Of a stretch of DNA of 64,000 bases, positions 15,395-25,037 are shown one piece after another. The notes under the pieces are model-generated. The model did no database searches and was not told where the DNA came from. It saw only the letters and a list, made by a program, of their open reading frames with translations. The position numbers and the translations under genes are program-made. Source of the DNA: Lachnospiraceae bacterium (lineage in GTDB: Bacteria > Bacillota > Clostridia > Lachnospirales > Lachnospiraceae). Location: NCBI GenBank assembly GCA_017448245.1, contig JAFSLV010000011.1, positions 172,074 through 236,073 on the forward strand. The letters are read 5' to 3'. Numbering within the stretch: the stretch's first letter is position 1; every line of letters starts with the position of its first letter.

Positions 15395-17964
15395 GCAAGG
15401 GGAAGGCATGGATTGCGCTGCTTTTGATACTGGCGGCGCTTACGGGACTCGGTTATGTCGCGTTCCGCGGCATCGGAGAGACGAGGGAAGGATCGCTTGC
15501 AAGCATTGATCTGGGACTGGATCTGGCGGGCGGTGTTTCGATCACCTACGGGGTCGTCGGGGAGGAAGCGCCTTCCGCGACGGATATCGCCGATACGATC
15601 GAAAAGCTGCGCCGGCGTGTCGAGGATTATTCGACCGAAGCACAGGTCTATGCGGAGGGTGCCAACCGCATCACGGTCGAGATTCCCGGGGTGTCGGATG
15701 CGGACCGGATCCTGAGGGAGCTGGGCCAGCCCGGCAACCTCTATTTCATCAAGGAATACGATCCGGAGGGCAATCCCAATTATACATATAATCTGGTCTA
15801 CGATTCGCTGCCGGCGGATTTTCTGTCACAGCTCGAGGCTTCCGGTGACGATACGCTCACCGTGGAGCAGGAGACCGTGACGGAGGAGGAGACTCCAGCG
15901 GAGGAAGAGACACCCGCGGAGGAAGAGACACCGGCGGAGGAAGAGACACCGGCGGAGGAAGAGACACCGGCGGAGGAAGAGACACTGGCGGAGGAAGAGA
16001 CGCCCGCGGAGGAAGAGACACCGGCGGAGGAAGAGACACCGGCGGAGGAAGAGACACCGGCGGAGGAAGAAACACCGGCGGAGGAAGAAGCGGGCACGGA
16101 GCTGGTGCTGGACGACAATGTGCTCGAAAGCGCACGCTTTGCCTATACACTCAACAACAAGACGATCGAGGATCTCTATGCCGAGGGTTCCATCGTGCTC
16201 GAGGGTACGGATATCGAGGGCGCCGAGCTGGCGACCCATAGAGACGACTACGGGAACAGTCAGTTTGTCGTACAGCTGACGCTGACACCGGAGGGTACGA
16301 CCAAATTTGCCGAAGCGACGAGACTTGCGCGTGCCGCGAAAGAAGCGATCGGCATCTATTACGACGGGGAGATCATCTCCTCGCCGCGCGTTGACGCGGA
16401 AATCACCAACGGCAGGGCGATCATCCAGGGATCCTTTACGGCGGAGAGTGCGGGGAGTCTCGCGACGCTCATCCGTATCGGCGGACTGAAGCTGCAGCTC
16501 GAAGAACTCCGCTCCAATGTCGTGGGCGCACAGCTCGGGCAGGAGGCGATCGCCTCCGGGCTCAGGGCCTTTGCGGTCGGCTTTTTGCTGGTGGTGCTCT
16601 TCATGCTGGTGGTCTATCTGCTGCTGGGGCTTTCGGCTTCGCTGGCGCTCGGCTTTTATGTCTGCTTTGTGATCATCCTTCTGGACGGTCTCGAGATCAC
16701 GCTGACCCTGCCCGGTATTGCCGGTATCATCCTTTCGGTCGGTATGGCGGTCGATGCCAACGTCCTTGTCTTTTCAAGGATCAGGGAGGAGCTCGCGTCG
16801 GGCAAAAGCGTGCGTGAAGCGATGAAGGCGGGCTACGGCAAGGCGCTGAGCGCGATCCTTGACGGCAATGTCACGACGATGATCGCGGCCCTTGTCCTGA
16901 TGGCGTTCGGCTCCGGTCCGATCAAGGGCTTTGCCTATACGCTGGCGCTGGGTATCGTGGTATCGATGATCACGGCGCTCGTTATCACCAGACTGATCTC
17001 TTATGTGCTGTACGGAGCGGGCTTTCAGGCGGAGACGCTCTATGGCAAAAAACGTGACATCAAACTCCTCGAGATCATTTCCCGAAGGAAGATCTGGTAT
17101 GCGATTTCCGTGATTGCGATCTGCCTGGGGGCAGGCGCCATGGTCATGAACGCGTCATCGGGGAGGGGGATGATGAATTTCTCTCTCGACTTTGTCGGGG
17201 GCACCTCCACGACCGTGACCTTCAACGAGCCCCATACGCTCGAGGATCTCGATGCCAATGTCGTACCGAAGATCCGCGAGGCGACGGGGGTCGGCAGCGT
17301 TCAGACACAGACCGTCGCGGGCACCAACGAGGTGATCTTCAAGACCGTGACGCTGAGTGCCGACCAGAGGGCACAGATGAGCAGCATACTGCAGGAAGAC
17401 TACGGGATCCTCCCGGAGCAGGTGGCGGCGGAGACGATCAGTGCGACCATATCCCGGGAGATGGGAGCGAGCGCCACATGGGCGATGCTTCTGGCGCTGC
17501 TGTTGATTCTTGTCTATATCCATATCCGGTTTAAGGATCTGCGCTTCGGTGTCAGCGCGGTGCTTGCGCTGCTGCATGACGCGCTGGTGGTCATTGCCTG
17601 CTATGCGCTCACGAGGATCGAGGTCGGATCCACCTTTATCGCGGTGGTACTGACGATCATCGGCTATTCGATCAACAATACGATCGTGACCTTTGACCGG
17701 ATCCGCGAAAACAAGAGAAGCCTGACGGCAAAGGAGACCAGGGAACAGCTCATCAACGAGAGCGTCACACAGACACTGACGAGGAGTCTGTTCACTTCGA
17801 TCACGACGTTTTTGATGGTGCTTTCGCTCTTTGTCTTCGGCGTGACGGATATCAAAAACTTTGCACTGCCGCTGATGGTCGGTGTCATCTGCGGTACGTA
17901 TTCTTCGATCTTTATCGCTTCGCCCCTGTGGTATGATCTGAGCGGCGGCGGAAAGAAGGACTGA
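15391..17964 (+). CDS. secDF: SecD-SecF fusion, protein export accessory subunit
   Basis: Start ATG 15391 (MSKGKAWIALL) with AAAGGAAG upstream and a 4-bp overlap with the maturase gene. The 857-residue fusion joins SecD (to about 555, with VGMAVDANVLVFSRIREEL) and SecF (DFVGGTSTTVTF; GYSINNTIVTFDRIREN), together about 12 membrane helices, forming the proton-driven RND-type motor that pulls proteins out of SecYEG. Odd feature: the first periplasm-side domain carries an acidic repeat tract at residues 168-233 (11 six-residue TPAEEE units). The tail overlaps recJ by 1 base. Confidence 0.96.
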   Translation: MSKGKAWIALLLILAALTGLGYVAFRGIGETREGSLASIDLGLDLAGGVSITYGVVGEEAPSATDIADTIEKLRRRVEDYSTEAQVYAEGANRITVEIPGVSDADRILRELGQPGNLYFIKEYDPEGNPNYTYNLVYDSLPADFLSQLEASGDDTLTVEQETVTEEETPAEEETPAEEETPAEEETPAEEETPAEEETLAEEETPAEEETPAEEETPAEEETPAEEETPAEEEAGTELVLDDNVLESARFAYTLNNKTIEDLYAEGSIVLEGTDIEGAELATHRDDYGNSQFVVQLTLTPEGTTKFAEATRLARAAKEAIGIYYDGEIISSPRVDAEITNGRAIIQGSFTAESAGSLATLIRIGGLKLQLEELRSNVVGAQLGQEAIASGLRAFAVGFLLVVLFMLVVYLLLGLSASLALGFYVCFVIILLDGLEITLTLPGIAGIILSVGMAVDANVLVFSRIREELASGKSVREAMKAGYGKALSAILDGNVTTMIAALVLMAFGSGPIKGFAYTLALGIVVSMITALVITRLISYVLYGAGFQAETLYGKKRDIKLLEIISRRKIWYAISVIAICLGAGAMVMNASSGRGMMNFSLDFVGGTSTTVTFNEPHTLEDLDANVVPKIREATGVGSVQTQTVAGTNEVIFKTVTLSADQRAQMSSILQEDYGILPEQVAAETISATISREMGASATWAMLLALLLILVYIHIRFKDLRFGVSAVLALLHDALVVIACYALTRIEVGSTFIAVVLTIIGYSINNTIVTFDRIRENKRSLTAKETREQLINESVTQTLTRSLFTSITTFLMVLSLFVFGVTDIKNFALPLMVGVICGTYSSIFIASPLWYDLSGGGKKD
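15892..16089 (+). repeat. 11 tandem 18-bp units encoding TPAEEE inside secDF
   Basis: Eleven in-frame 18-base units encode T-P-A-E-E-E, unit 6 reading TLAEEE. Synonymous variation between units (ccggcg, cccgcg, actcca) shows that the repeat is not a very recent expansion throughout, though units 3-5 and 8-10 are nearly identical. It lies in an extracytoplasmic loop of SecD and is prone to slippage in steps that keep frame. Confidence 0.95.
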
Positions 17965-19748
17965 TGGCCAAATGGATGGTGTCCGCAAAGAAGGCCGATT
18001 TCGGCCTGCTTGCGGACACTTTTCATATCAGCCCGGTGACCGCGAGACTGTTGCGCAACCGGGACCTTCTGAACGAAGAGGAGATTGCGGCATATCTGTC
18101 GGGGTCTTTGTCCTCCTGTCATGATCCTTTTTTACTTCCCGATGTCGAAAAAGGCGCGCGTCTTACGGCCGACGCACAGGCTGCGGGAGAAAAGATCCTG
18201 ATCGTCGGCGACTATGATGTGGACGGGATCTGCGCGACGGCGCTGCTGATGCGGGGGCTTCGCACCCCGGGGGCGCGCGTGTCTTTCCGGATCCCGCACC
18301 GGGTACATGACGGCTACGGGATCAGTACCGCCATCGTCGAGGAAGCAAGGGAGCAGGGCATCTCTCTCATCCTGACCTGCGACAACGGGATTGCGGCAAG
18401 AGAGCAGACGCTTCTTGCGCATTCGTACGGGATGCGCGTGGTCATCACGGATCATCACGAGATCCCGCTTGACGCGGACAGCGGCGGGGCGATGCTGCCC
18501 TCCGCGGACGCCGTCATTGATCCCTGCAGAAAGGATACGGGACAGTCCTATCCCTTTGCGGGGATCTGCGGTACCGTGGTGGCGTACAAATTTCTGCAGG
18601 TGCTGTTTACACTGACCGGACAGGAGGAGAGGTTCTCTGAGTTGCAGGGCGCGATGGTCGAGCTGTGTGCGCTGGCGACGGTCTGCGATGTCATGGACCT
18701 GAAGGACGAAAACCGGATCCTGGTGCGCGAGGGCATGCGCCGCATGAGGGACAGCGCGATTCCCGGCCTCAAAAGCCTGATCGGCGTGACGGGGCTTGCG
18801 GGCCAAGACATCACGACCACCATGCTCGGCTTTGTCTTAGGTCCCTGTCTCAATGCCTCCGGAAGGCTCGATGATGCGACGCGCGCCGTCGGGCTCTTTT
18901 TGAACGAGGACGAGGCACAGGCGGTAAGGGAGGCGCAGCTGCTGAAGGACCTGAACGAGAGCCGCAAGCAGATGACCACCCGGTATACGCAGCAGGCCAT
19001 CGAACAGATCGAAGGAACGCAAGGGGAGCTTCCCGGGATTCTCGTCGCGTATCTGGAGGACGCGCATGAATCGGTGGCAGGCATCGTTGCGGGGCGTCTC
19101 AGGGAGCATTACGCAAGGCCCGCGATTGTACTGACAAAGGGGGAAGAGGGCATCAAGGGCAGCGCCCGGTCGGTGCCCGCCTGTGATATCTTCCGGACAA
19201 TGACGGCGTGTGAAAAGCTGCTTCAAAAGTACGGCGGGCATCCGCTGGCCTGTGGCATGACACTCAAAGAAGGCGTCACGCCGCAGATGCTTTTGCGCTC
19301 GCTCAATGAAGCCTGCACATTGACGAGCGAGGATCTGGAGGAGGTACTTCATCTGGATATGGAGCTTGCGCCCTCGTATCTCACGATTCCCCTCGTCGAA
19401 GAGTGGAACCGCGTGCTCGCCCCCTTCGGCAACGGCAACGCGCGCCCGTTATTTGCCGCCCGCAATATCCGTCTGCTCGGGGCAAGGGCGCTCGGCAGGG
19501 ACGGCAGGGTCGGCAAATACAGGGTGAGGGATGAAGAGGGAACGGTGGCGGACATGCTGCTCTTCAGGGGCAAGGACCGTTTCGACGCGTTTTTGAAAGA
19601 GCATTTCGGGGAAGAGGCCCTTCATGCGGTCTGCAACGGACGGGGAGAGGACGTATCCGTCACGATCAAGATCGCCTATACGCCGGACATCAACGAATAC
19701 CGGGGCGAACGGAAGCTCCAGCTCATCCTCGAGGATTACATGATCTGA
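17964..19748 (+). CDS. recJ: Single-stranded-DNA-specific exonuclease RecJ
   Basis: 594 residues. DHH-family motifs are intact: DYDVDGIC (motif I, about residue 80), TCDNGI, TDHHEIP (motif III), then DHHA1-type region HESVAGIVAGRLREHY and KYGGHPLACGM. The 5'-3' ssDNA exonuclease acts in recombination and mismatch/base-excision repair. A C-terminal OB-like domain follows. The start ATG shares a base with the secDF stop, and recJ commonly follows secDF in Firmicutes. Confidence 0.95.
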   Translation: MAKWMVSAKKADFGLLADTFHISPVTARLLRNRDLLNEEEIAAYLSGSLSSCHDPFLLPDVEKGARLTADAQAAGEKILIVGDYDVDGICATALLMRGLRTPGARVSFRIPHRVHDGYGISTAIVEEAREQGISLILTCDNGIAAREQTLLAHSYGMRVVITDHHEIPLDADSGGAMLPSADAVIDPCRKDTGQSYPFAGICGTVVAYKFLQVLFTLTGQEERFSELQGAMVELCALATVCDVMDLKDENRILVREGMRRMRDSAIPGLKSLIGVTGLAGQDITTTMLGFVLGPCLNASGRLDDATRAVGLFLNEDEAQAVREAQLLKDLNESRKQMTTRYTQQAIEQIEGTQGELPGILVAYLEDAHESVAGIVAGRLREHYARPAIVLTKGEEGIKGSARSVPACDIFRTMTACEKLLQKYGGHPLACGMTLKEGVTPQMLLRSLNEACTLTSEDLEEVLHLDMELAPSYLTIPLVEEWNRVLAPFGNGNARPLFAARNIRLLGARALGRDGRVGKYRVRDEEGTVADMLLFRGKDRFDAFLKEHFGEEALHAVCNGRGEDVSVTIKIAYTPDINEYRGERKLQLILEDYMI

Positions 19749-19775
19749 CATGCGCCGCGGGAACGGCGGCGATTG

Positions 19776-19784
19776 TGCTATAAT
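19776..19784 (+). promoter_or_regulatory. Extended -10 promoter of murE
   Basis: TG-C-TATAAT (consensus hexamer 19779-19784), 31 bases before the start codon; no -35 at 16-18 bases, so recognition probably rests on the TGN extension. It lies in the 66-base gap after recJ. Confidence 0.6.
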
Positions 19785-19814
19785 GGAAGCAGGAGTTCAC
19801 AGGGGGAAAACCGC

Positions 19815-21293
19815 ATGACATTGGCATACTTACTGGAGGGACTTTCCTTCCGGTGCACCGGGGATCCTTCCGCCATCGAGGTGGAAGATGTCGTCAACGA
19901 TACGCGCAAGGTGACCAAAGGGTGTTTATTCATCTGCATCAGGGGGGCCAGGTTTGACGCGCATGAAAGCGCGGCGGAGGCAGCGGCGCAGGGAGCGAAG
20001 GTGATCGTGACCGAAAGGGACGTGACGCTTCCCGCGGAAACGGATGTCGTCGAGGTACGGGTAGAAGATACCCGGTATGCCATGGCGCTGATCAGCGCCG
20101 CCTGGTTTGATCATCCCGCAAAAAAACTTAAAACCATCGGCATCACCGGCACCAAGGGAAAGACGACGTCGACCTTTCTCATCCGCAATATGCTCATGCA
20201 CGCGGGGATCCGCTGCGGTCTGATCGGTACGATCGAGTATATCATCGGAGATCAGCATGTCCATGCGTCCAATACGACACCGGAGTCCTATGATCTGCAG
20301 CAGATGCTTGCGCAGATGGTCGACGCGGGATGTGAGGCGGTCGTGATGGAGGTCTCCTCGCAGGCGCTCATGCTGCACCGTACGGCGGGGATTCTGTTTG
20401 ACATCGGGATCTTTACCAACATCGAGCCCGACCATATCGGTCCGAACGAACACCGGGATTTTGCGGATTATCTGCATTGCAAGTCGCTGCTGTTTAGGCA
20501 GTGCCGGTGCGGCATCCTCAATATCGATGATCCGCACGCAAAGGAGATCCTCGCCGGCCATACCTGCAGTGTCGAGACCTTCGGTTTTTCGGAGGAAGCG
20601 GATCTGAGAGCCTGCAATCTGGCTTATATCCGAAAGCCCGGCGCCCTCGGCGTTTTCTTTGATACGAAGGGGCTGATCGAAGTCCATGCGGAGATCGCCA
20701 ATCCCGGCAGGTTTTCCGTCTATAACGCACTGAGTGCGATCGCGGTCGCAAGACACTTTGGCTGCGACGGTGAGGTGATCGCCGCCTCGCTCAAGGGTGC
20801 GCGTGTCAAGGGACGCATCGAGATGGTGCCGGTGTCAGGCCGCTTTACGCTCATGATCGACTATGCGCACAATGCGATGGCACTGAAGAGTCTGTTGACG
20901 ACACTGAAGGATTACCGTCCCGCAAGACTCATCTGTCTCTTCGGCTGCGGCGGAAACCGTGCGCGGGACAGGCGTTTTGAGATGGGGGAGGTGAGCGGCA
21001 GGCTTGCCGATCTGACGATCATCACCTCGGACAATCCAAGGGACGAGGATCCGCAGGCGATCATCGACGATATCCGGCAGGGGATTGCCAAAACCGACGG
21101 CGAATTCATCGAGATCATCGACCGCAGGGAGGCGATCCGTCATGCGATAGAGATCGCGGCGGACGGCGACATCATCGTGCTGGCGGGAAAGGGGCATGAG
21201 GACTATCAGGAGATCAGGGGCGTGAAGTATCCGATGGACGAGCGCGATATCGTAGCGGAGATCATGAAGGAGCGTGACGGCGGTGCGCAATGA
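19815..21293 (+). CDS. murE: UDP-MurNAc-tripeptide synthetase MurE (meso-DAP type)
   Basis: Start ATG 19815 after AGGGGG; an in-frame ATG at 19773 overlaps the -10 and is rejected. The 492-residue Mur ligase has the ATP loop GITGTKGKTTSTF near residue 108, the carbamylated-Lys region and the C-terminal substrate loop DNPR (about 405), which in this family marks meso-diaminopimelate rather than lysine as the third amino acid. Acts in the cytoplasm in peptidoglycan precursor synthesis. It lies outside the division cluster found about 20 kb downstream. The 3' end overlaps priA by about 10-20 bp. Confidence 0.96.
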   Translation: MTLAYLLEGLSFRCTGDPSAIEVEDVVNDTRKVTKGCLFICIRGARFDAHESAAEAAAQGAKVIVTERDVTLPAETDVVEVRVEDTRYAMALISAAWFDHPAKKLKTIGITGTKGKTTSTFLIRNMLMHAGIRCGLIGTIEYIIGDQHVHASNTTPESYDLQQMLAQMVDAGCEAVVMEVSSQALMLHRTAGILFDIGIFTNIEPDHIGPNEHRDFADYLHCKSLLFRQCRCGILNIDDPHAKEILAGHTCSVETFGFSEEADLRACNLAYIRKPGALGVFFDTKGLIEVHAEIANPGRFSVYNALSAIAVARHFGCDGEVIAASLKGARVKGRIEMVPVSGRFTLMIDYAHNAMALKSLLTTLKDYRPARLICLFGCGGNRARDRRFEMGEVSGRLADLTIITSDNPRDEDPQAIIDDIRQGIAKTDGEFIEIIDRREAIRHAIEIAADGDIIVLAGKGHEDYQEIRGVKYPMDERDIVAEIMKERDGGAQ

Positions 21294-23571
21294 CCCGGGA
21301 GAGGAAGCGCTCTACGCGGATGTGATCATCGACATCTCCCACGAAAACGTCGACCGCACCTTTACCTACCGGATTCCCCGCCCGCTCGCGAATGCCGTGA
21401 CACCGGGGGTCTGCGTACAGGTACCCTTCGGTAAGGGAAATACCAAAAGAAAGGCGTATGTGGTCTCCGTGGGGCGCGCACTGAAGCCTGCGGGCGTTGC
21501 GGTCAAGGAGATCGAAGGGATCCTCACCGCGGAGCGGGGCGTGGACGATCGCATGATCCGCCTTGCCGTCTGGATGCGCGCGCGCTACGGGTCGACCCTG
21601 ATCGCCGCCTTAAAGACGGTACTGCCCGCACATAAAAAAATCGGAACAAAGGAACAGCGGCAGGTGGCGCTGCGACTGCCCGAAGAAGAGGCGGCACGGC
21701 TCTTAAGAGAGTGGAAGACCAAAAGATATGTCGCAAGGGCAAGGCTCCTCGAGGCACTGCTCGAAGCGCCCGGACATGTCCTGATGTATCCGCTGGTCAC
21801 GGGCAAGCTCCAGGTCTCCTCCTCCGTGATCCGTGCGCTCGACGAACAGGGCGTGACGCGTACGATCCGCGAGAAAGCATACCGCGACCCCGCGTCGGAG
21901 ATCGCCGCAAAGGAAGCGGGAACGGAAGAAAAAACCAGGCCGCTCAGGCTCAGCGACGAGCAGACGGCGATCGTCACGCGGGTGACGGAGGATCTTTCCG
22001 CACAGAAGCGGGGCGTCTATCTGATCCACGGCGTGACGGGCTCCGGCAAGACCGAGGTCTATATCCGTCTGATCGAAGAGACGGTGAAAAGAGGCGCACA
22101 GGCGATTGTCCTGATTCCCGAGATCGCGCTGACCTGGCAGACACTCAACCGCTTTTACCGGCATTTCGGAGACCGGGTGTCCGTCATGCACTCCGCGCTG
22201 TCCGCCGGCGAAAAGAGTGACCAGTTCGCAAGGGCGAGGGAAGGAAAGATCGATGTCATGATCGGCCCGAGGAGTGCGCTCTTTACCCCGTTTGCAAATC
22301 CCGGGCTCATCGTCATCGACGAGGAGCACGAGCTGACCTATAAGAGCGAGACGATGCCCAGGTATCACGCAAGGGAATGCGCCATCGAGATCGCGGGGAT
22401 GTCCGATGTCCCCTGCGCGGTCGTGCTCGGGAGCGCCACGCCGTCGATGGAGTCCTACACGGCGGCCCGCAGGGGGGAGATCACGCTGTTTCGGCTGTCG
22501 GGGCGCCTCACGGGAGGACAGCTGGCTCAGACACATATCGTCGATCTCAGGGAGGAGCTGAAGAGGGGCAACCGCTCGGTTTTTTCCCGTCTGCTTTGTT
22601 CGATGATGGAGGAGCGCCTTGCGCGGGGTGAGCAGACGATGCTTTTTTTGAACCGCAGGGGCCTTGCGGGATTTATCTCCTGCCGCGCCTGCGGGCATGT
22701 CTTTACCTGTCCGCATTGCGACGTATCGCTCACGGAACACGCGGGAGGGCTTCTGGTATGCCATTACTGCGGTCATACGCAGCCGTCGAGCAGGAAGTGC
22801 CCCTCCTGCGGCAAAAACTATGTGTCCGCCTTCCGCGCGGGTACGGAGATGATCGAGCGGGAGGTCAAAAAGATCTTTCCGGAGGCCGCTGTGCTCCGGA
22901 TGGATGCGGATACGACGAGGAGACGCCACCGGTACGAGGAGATTTTGTCCGCCTTTGCCAACCGGGAGGCCCAGATTCTGGTCGGCACGCAGATGATCGT
23001 CAAGGGACATGATTTTCCCGACGTGACCCTGGTCGGGGTGCTGGCGGCGGACATGTCCTTAAACGCTTCCGATTTCCGTGCGGCGGAACGCACCTTCCAG
23101 CTGATCACGCAGGCGGCGGGGCGCGCGGGGAGGGGCGTCAAAAAGGGCGATGTCGTGATCCAGACGTACCAGCCGGAGCATTACAGCATCCGGAGCGCTG
23201 CGGCGCAGGATTACGAGGCGTTTTACGCACAGGAGGCGTCGTACCGCACCATGCTGAAGTATCCGCCGATGGCGCATATGCTGTCGGTGCTGCTCGTTGC
23301 CAGGAGGGAAGAGGTTCTGACGGAGCTGGGAAAGAGCCTCAGGCACAGGATTGAGGGCATGCCGGTCTTCCTTGAGGCCAAAGAGGAGCCGGTGCTTATC
23401 GGTCCCGCACCCGCGCAGATCAAAAAGATCGATGATTATTACCGCTATGCGCTCTATATCAGGCACGCGGATCTGACACTTTTATGCGCCATCCGCGATG
23501 CGCTCGACAGGGAAGAACTCCCGCAGGGGGTACAGATGCTGACAGACACGGACCCCATGCGGCACACATAA
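21283..23571 (+). CDS. priA: Primosomal protein N' (replication restart helicase PriA)
   Basis: 3'-5' superfamily 2 helicase that reloads the replisome at stalled forks. Visible: N-terminal 3'-DNA-binding domain (VDRTFTYRIPRPL), Walker A HGVTGSGKTEVY, DEEHE box, zinc-binding cysteine array (CRACG, CPHC, CHYC, CPSC) at about 465-515 and the helicase C-terminal motifs (QAAGRAGRG). GTG 21283 is ten bases after AAGGAG; GTG 21274 is in frame but only one base from it. The size of about 762 residues is normal. Confidence 0.94.
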   Translation: MRNDPGEEALYADVIIDISHENVDRTFTYRIPRPLANAVTPGVCVQVPFGKGNTKRKAYVVSVGRALKPAGVAVKEIEGILTAERGVDDRMIRLAVWMRARYGSTLIAALKTVLPAHKKIGTKEQRQVALRLPEEEAARLLREWKTKRYVARARLLEALLEAPGHVLMYPLVTGKLQVSSSVIRALDEQGVTRTIREKAYRDPASEIAAKEAGTEEKTRPLRLSDEQTAIVTRVTEDLSAQKRGVYLIHGVTGSGKTEVYIRLIEETVKRGAQAIVLIPEIALTWQTLNRFYRHFGDRVSVMHSALSAGEKSDQFARAREGKIDVMIGPRSALFTPFANPGLIVIDEEHELTYKSETMPRYHARECAIEIAGMSDVPCAVVLGSATPSMESYTAARRGEITLFRLSGRLTGGQLAQTHIVDLREELKRGNRSVFSRLLCSMMEERLARGEQTMLFLNRRGLAGFISCRACGHVFTCPHCDVSLTEHAGGLLVCHYCGHTQPSSRKCPSCGKNYVSAFRAGTEMIEREVKKIFPEAAVLRMDADTTRRRHRYEEILSAFANREAQILVGTQMIVKGHDFPDVTLVGVLAADMSLNASDFRAAERTFQLITQAAGRAGRGVKKGDVVIQTYQPEHYSIRSAAAQDYEAFYAQEASYRTMLKYPPMAHMLSVLLVARREEVLTELGKSLRHRIEGMPVFLEAKEEPVLIGPAPAQIKKIDDYYRYALYIRHADLTLLCAIRDALDREELPQGVQMLTDTDPMRHT

Positions 23572-23601
23572 TACAGGAACAAAGGTAAGGAGGAAACAAA
23601 A

Positions 23602-24093
23602 GTGGCCATCCGGACGATCAGACTGGAGGAGGATCCGGTCCTTCACAAAAAATGCAAGCCGGTCAAAGAACAGGAAAAGGAGAGGATCTCGGAGCTCGTC
23701 AGGGACATGATCGAGACGATGCACGAGGCAAACGGTGTCGGTCTCGCGGCGCCGCAGCTGGGGATTCTGAAGCGCGTCTTCGTCGTGGACGTGACGGGGG
23801 AGGATGCTTTTTGCGCGATCAATCCGGAGATTCTGTATGAGGAAGGGGAACAGACCGGGTATGAAGGCTGCCTGAGCCTGCCCGGTTATTCCGGCAAGGT
23901 GACGCGCGCCATGAAGGTCAAAATCCGTGCGCTTGACGAACACTTTGCCCCGTATGAAATGGAGGCGGAGGAGCTCAAGGCCCGCGCCATTCTCCACGAA
24001 TACGATCATCTCGAGGGCATCATGTATACCGAGAAGATGATCGGGGAACTCGTGCGCAACGAGGATCTGAAGGAGGAAGAGGAGAACGCATGA
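23602..24093 (+). CDS. def: Peptide deformylase
   Basis: 163-residue metalloenzyme removing the formyl group from nascent N-terminal Met. All three motifs are present: GVGLAAPQLG, EGCLSLPG (metal Cys) and HEYDHLEG (two metal His plus catalytic Glu). GTG start at 23602 after the strong site AAGGAGG. The stop overlaps the fmt start (ATGA), the classic def-fmt pair that makes and removes the initiator formyl group. Confidence 0.97.
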   Translation: MAIRTIRLEEDPVLHKKCKPVKEQEKERISELVRDMIETMHEANGVGLAAPQLGILKRVFVVDVTGEDAFCAINPEILYEEGEQTGYEGCLSLPGYSGKVTRAMKVKIRALDEHFAPYEMEAEELKARAILHEYDHLEGIMYTEKMIGELVRNEDLKEEEENA

Positions 24094-25025
24094 GGATCGT
24101 CTTTTTCGGGACACCCGATTTTGCAAAGGAAGCACTGTGTGCGATCGCCGAAGCGGGACATGAGATCGCAGCCGTCGTCACGCAACCGGACAGGCAAAGG
24201 GGCCGGGGCAGGGAGATGTCCTTTTCGCCGGTCAAGGAAGCGGCACTCGAAAGAGGATGGCGCATCCTGCAGCCCGTACGTGTCCGGGAGGAAGAAACCG
24301 TCCGGGCACTGAAGGAAGCGGGGGCAGAGCTCTTTGTGGTCGCCGCCTTCGGACAGATCCTGCCGGGGGAGGTACTGGACATACCGCCTCTGGGCTGTAT
24401 CAATATCCATGCGTCGCTGCTGCCTCTTTTACGCGGTGCGGCGCCCATCCAGCAGGCCATACTCGAGGGATATACGGAAACGGGCATCACGATCATGCAG
24501 ATGGACGAGGGGTGCGATACCGGGGACATCCTGAGCCAGGTACGCGTACCGATCGGGGCCTCCGATACGGGCGGCAGTCTCTTCGACAAGCTCTCACGGG
24601 CGGGTGCCGAAGAGATCGTCCGCATGCTGCCCCTGATCGGGCAGGGGAAGGTGACGCATATCCCGCAGGACGAAACCAGGGCCACGATGTCCCAAAAGCT
24701 CACCAAGGCATGCGGCAGGATCGACTGGTCGCGGGACGCGGCATATCTCGACCGTCTGGTCAGGGCATGCACGCCCTGGCCCGGTGCGTATACGACATGG
24801 AATGGGAAGACGCTGAAGATATTGTCGGGCACGCCGGAAAAAGAGACAGACGACAAAAAGGCATTACCCGGTACGGTGACGGGCGCGGATGCGTCCGGAA
24901 TCCGCATCGCCTGCGGCGAAGGGACGTTTCTTGTGACGCAGCTGCAGATGGAAGGCAAGAAGCGCATGTCGGCCGCGGATTTTCTCAACGGCTGCCGGCT
25001 GGAAGCCGGCACGACGTTATCGTAA
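24090..25025 (+). CDS. fmt: Methionyl-tRNA formyltransferase
   Basis: 311 residues. Transfers a formyl group from 10-formyl-THF to Met-tRNAfMet. The N-terminal formyltransferase fold shows FFGTPDFA, the catalytic NIHASLLPLLRGAAPIQQAI segment and the GITIMQMDEGCDTGDIL strand; a C-terminal OB-like domain follows from about 205. Coupled to def upstream by a 4-bp overlap; 12 bases separate it from the rsmB-rlmN fusion. Confidence 0.97.
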   Translation: MRIVFFGTPDFAKEALCAIAEAGHEIAAVVTQPDRQRGRGREMSFSPVKEAALERGWRILQPVRVREEETVRALKEAGAELFVVAAFGQILPGEVLDIPPLGCINIHASLLPLLRGAAPIQQAILEGYTETGITIMQMDEGCDTGDILSQVRVPIGASDTGGSLFDKLSRAGAEEIVRMLPLIGQGKVTHIPQDETRATMSQKLTKACGRIDWSRDAAYLDRLVRACTPWPGAYTTWNGKTLKILSGTPEKETDDKKALPGTVTGADASGIRIACGEGTFLVTQLQMEGKKRMSAADFLNGCRLEAGTTLS

Positions 25026-25037
25026 GGGGGCGGCGGC

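Noticed and set aside
15892-16089. Regular 18-bp repeats that could be mistaken for a CRISPR array
   Set aside because: There are no spacers; the units are contiguous and keep the secDF frame.
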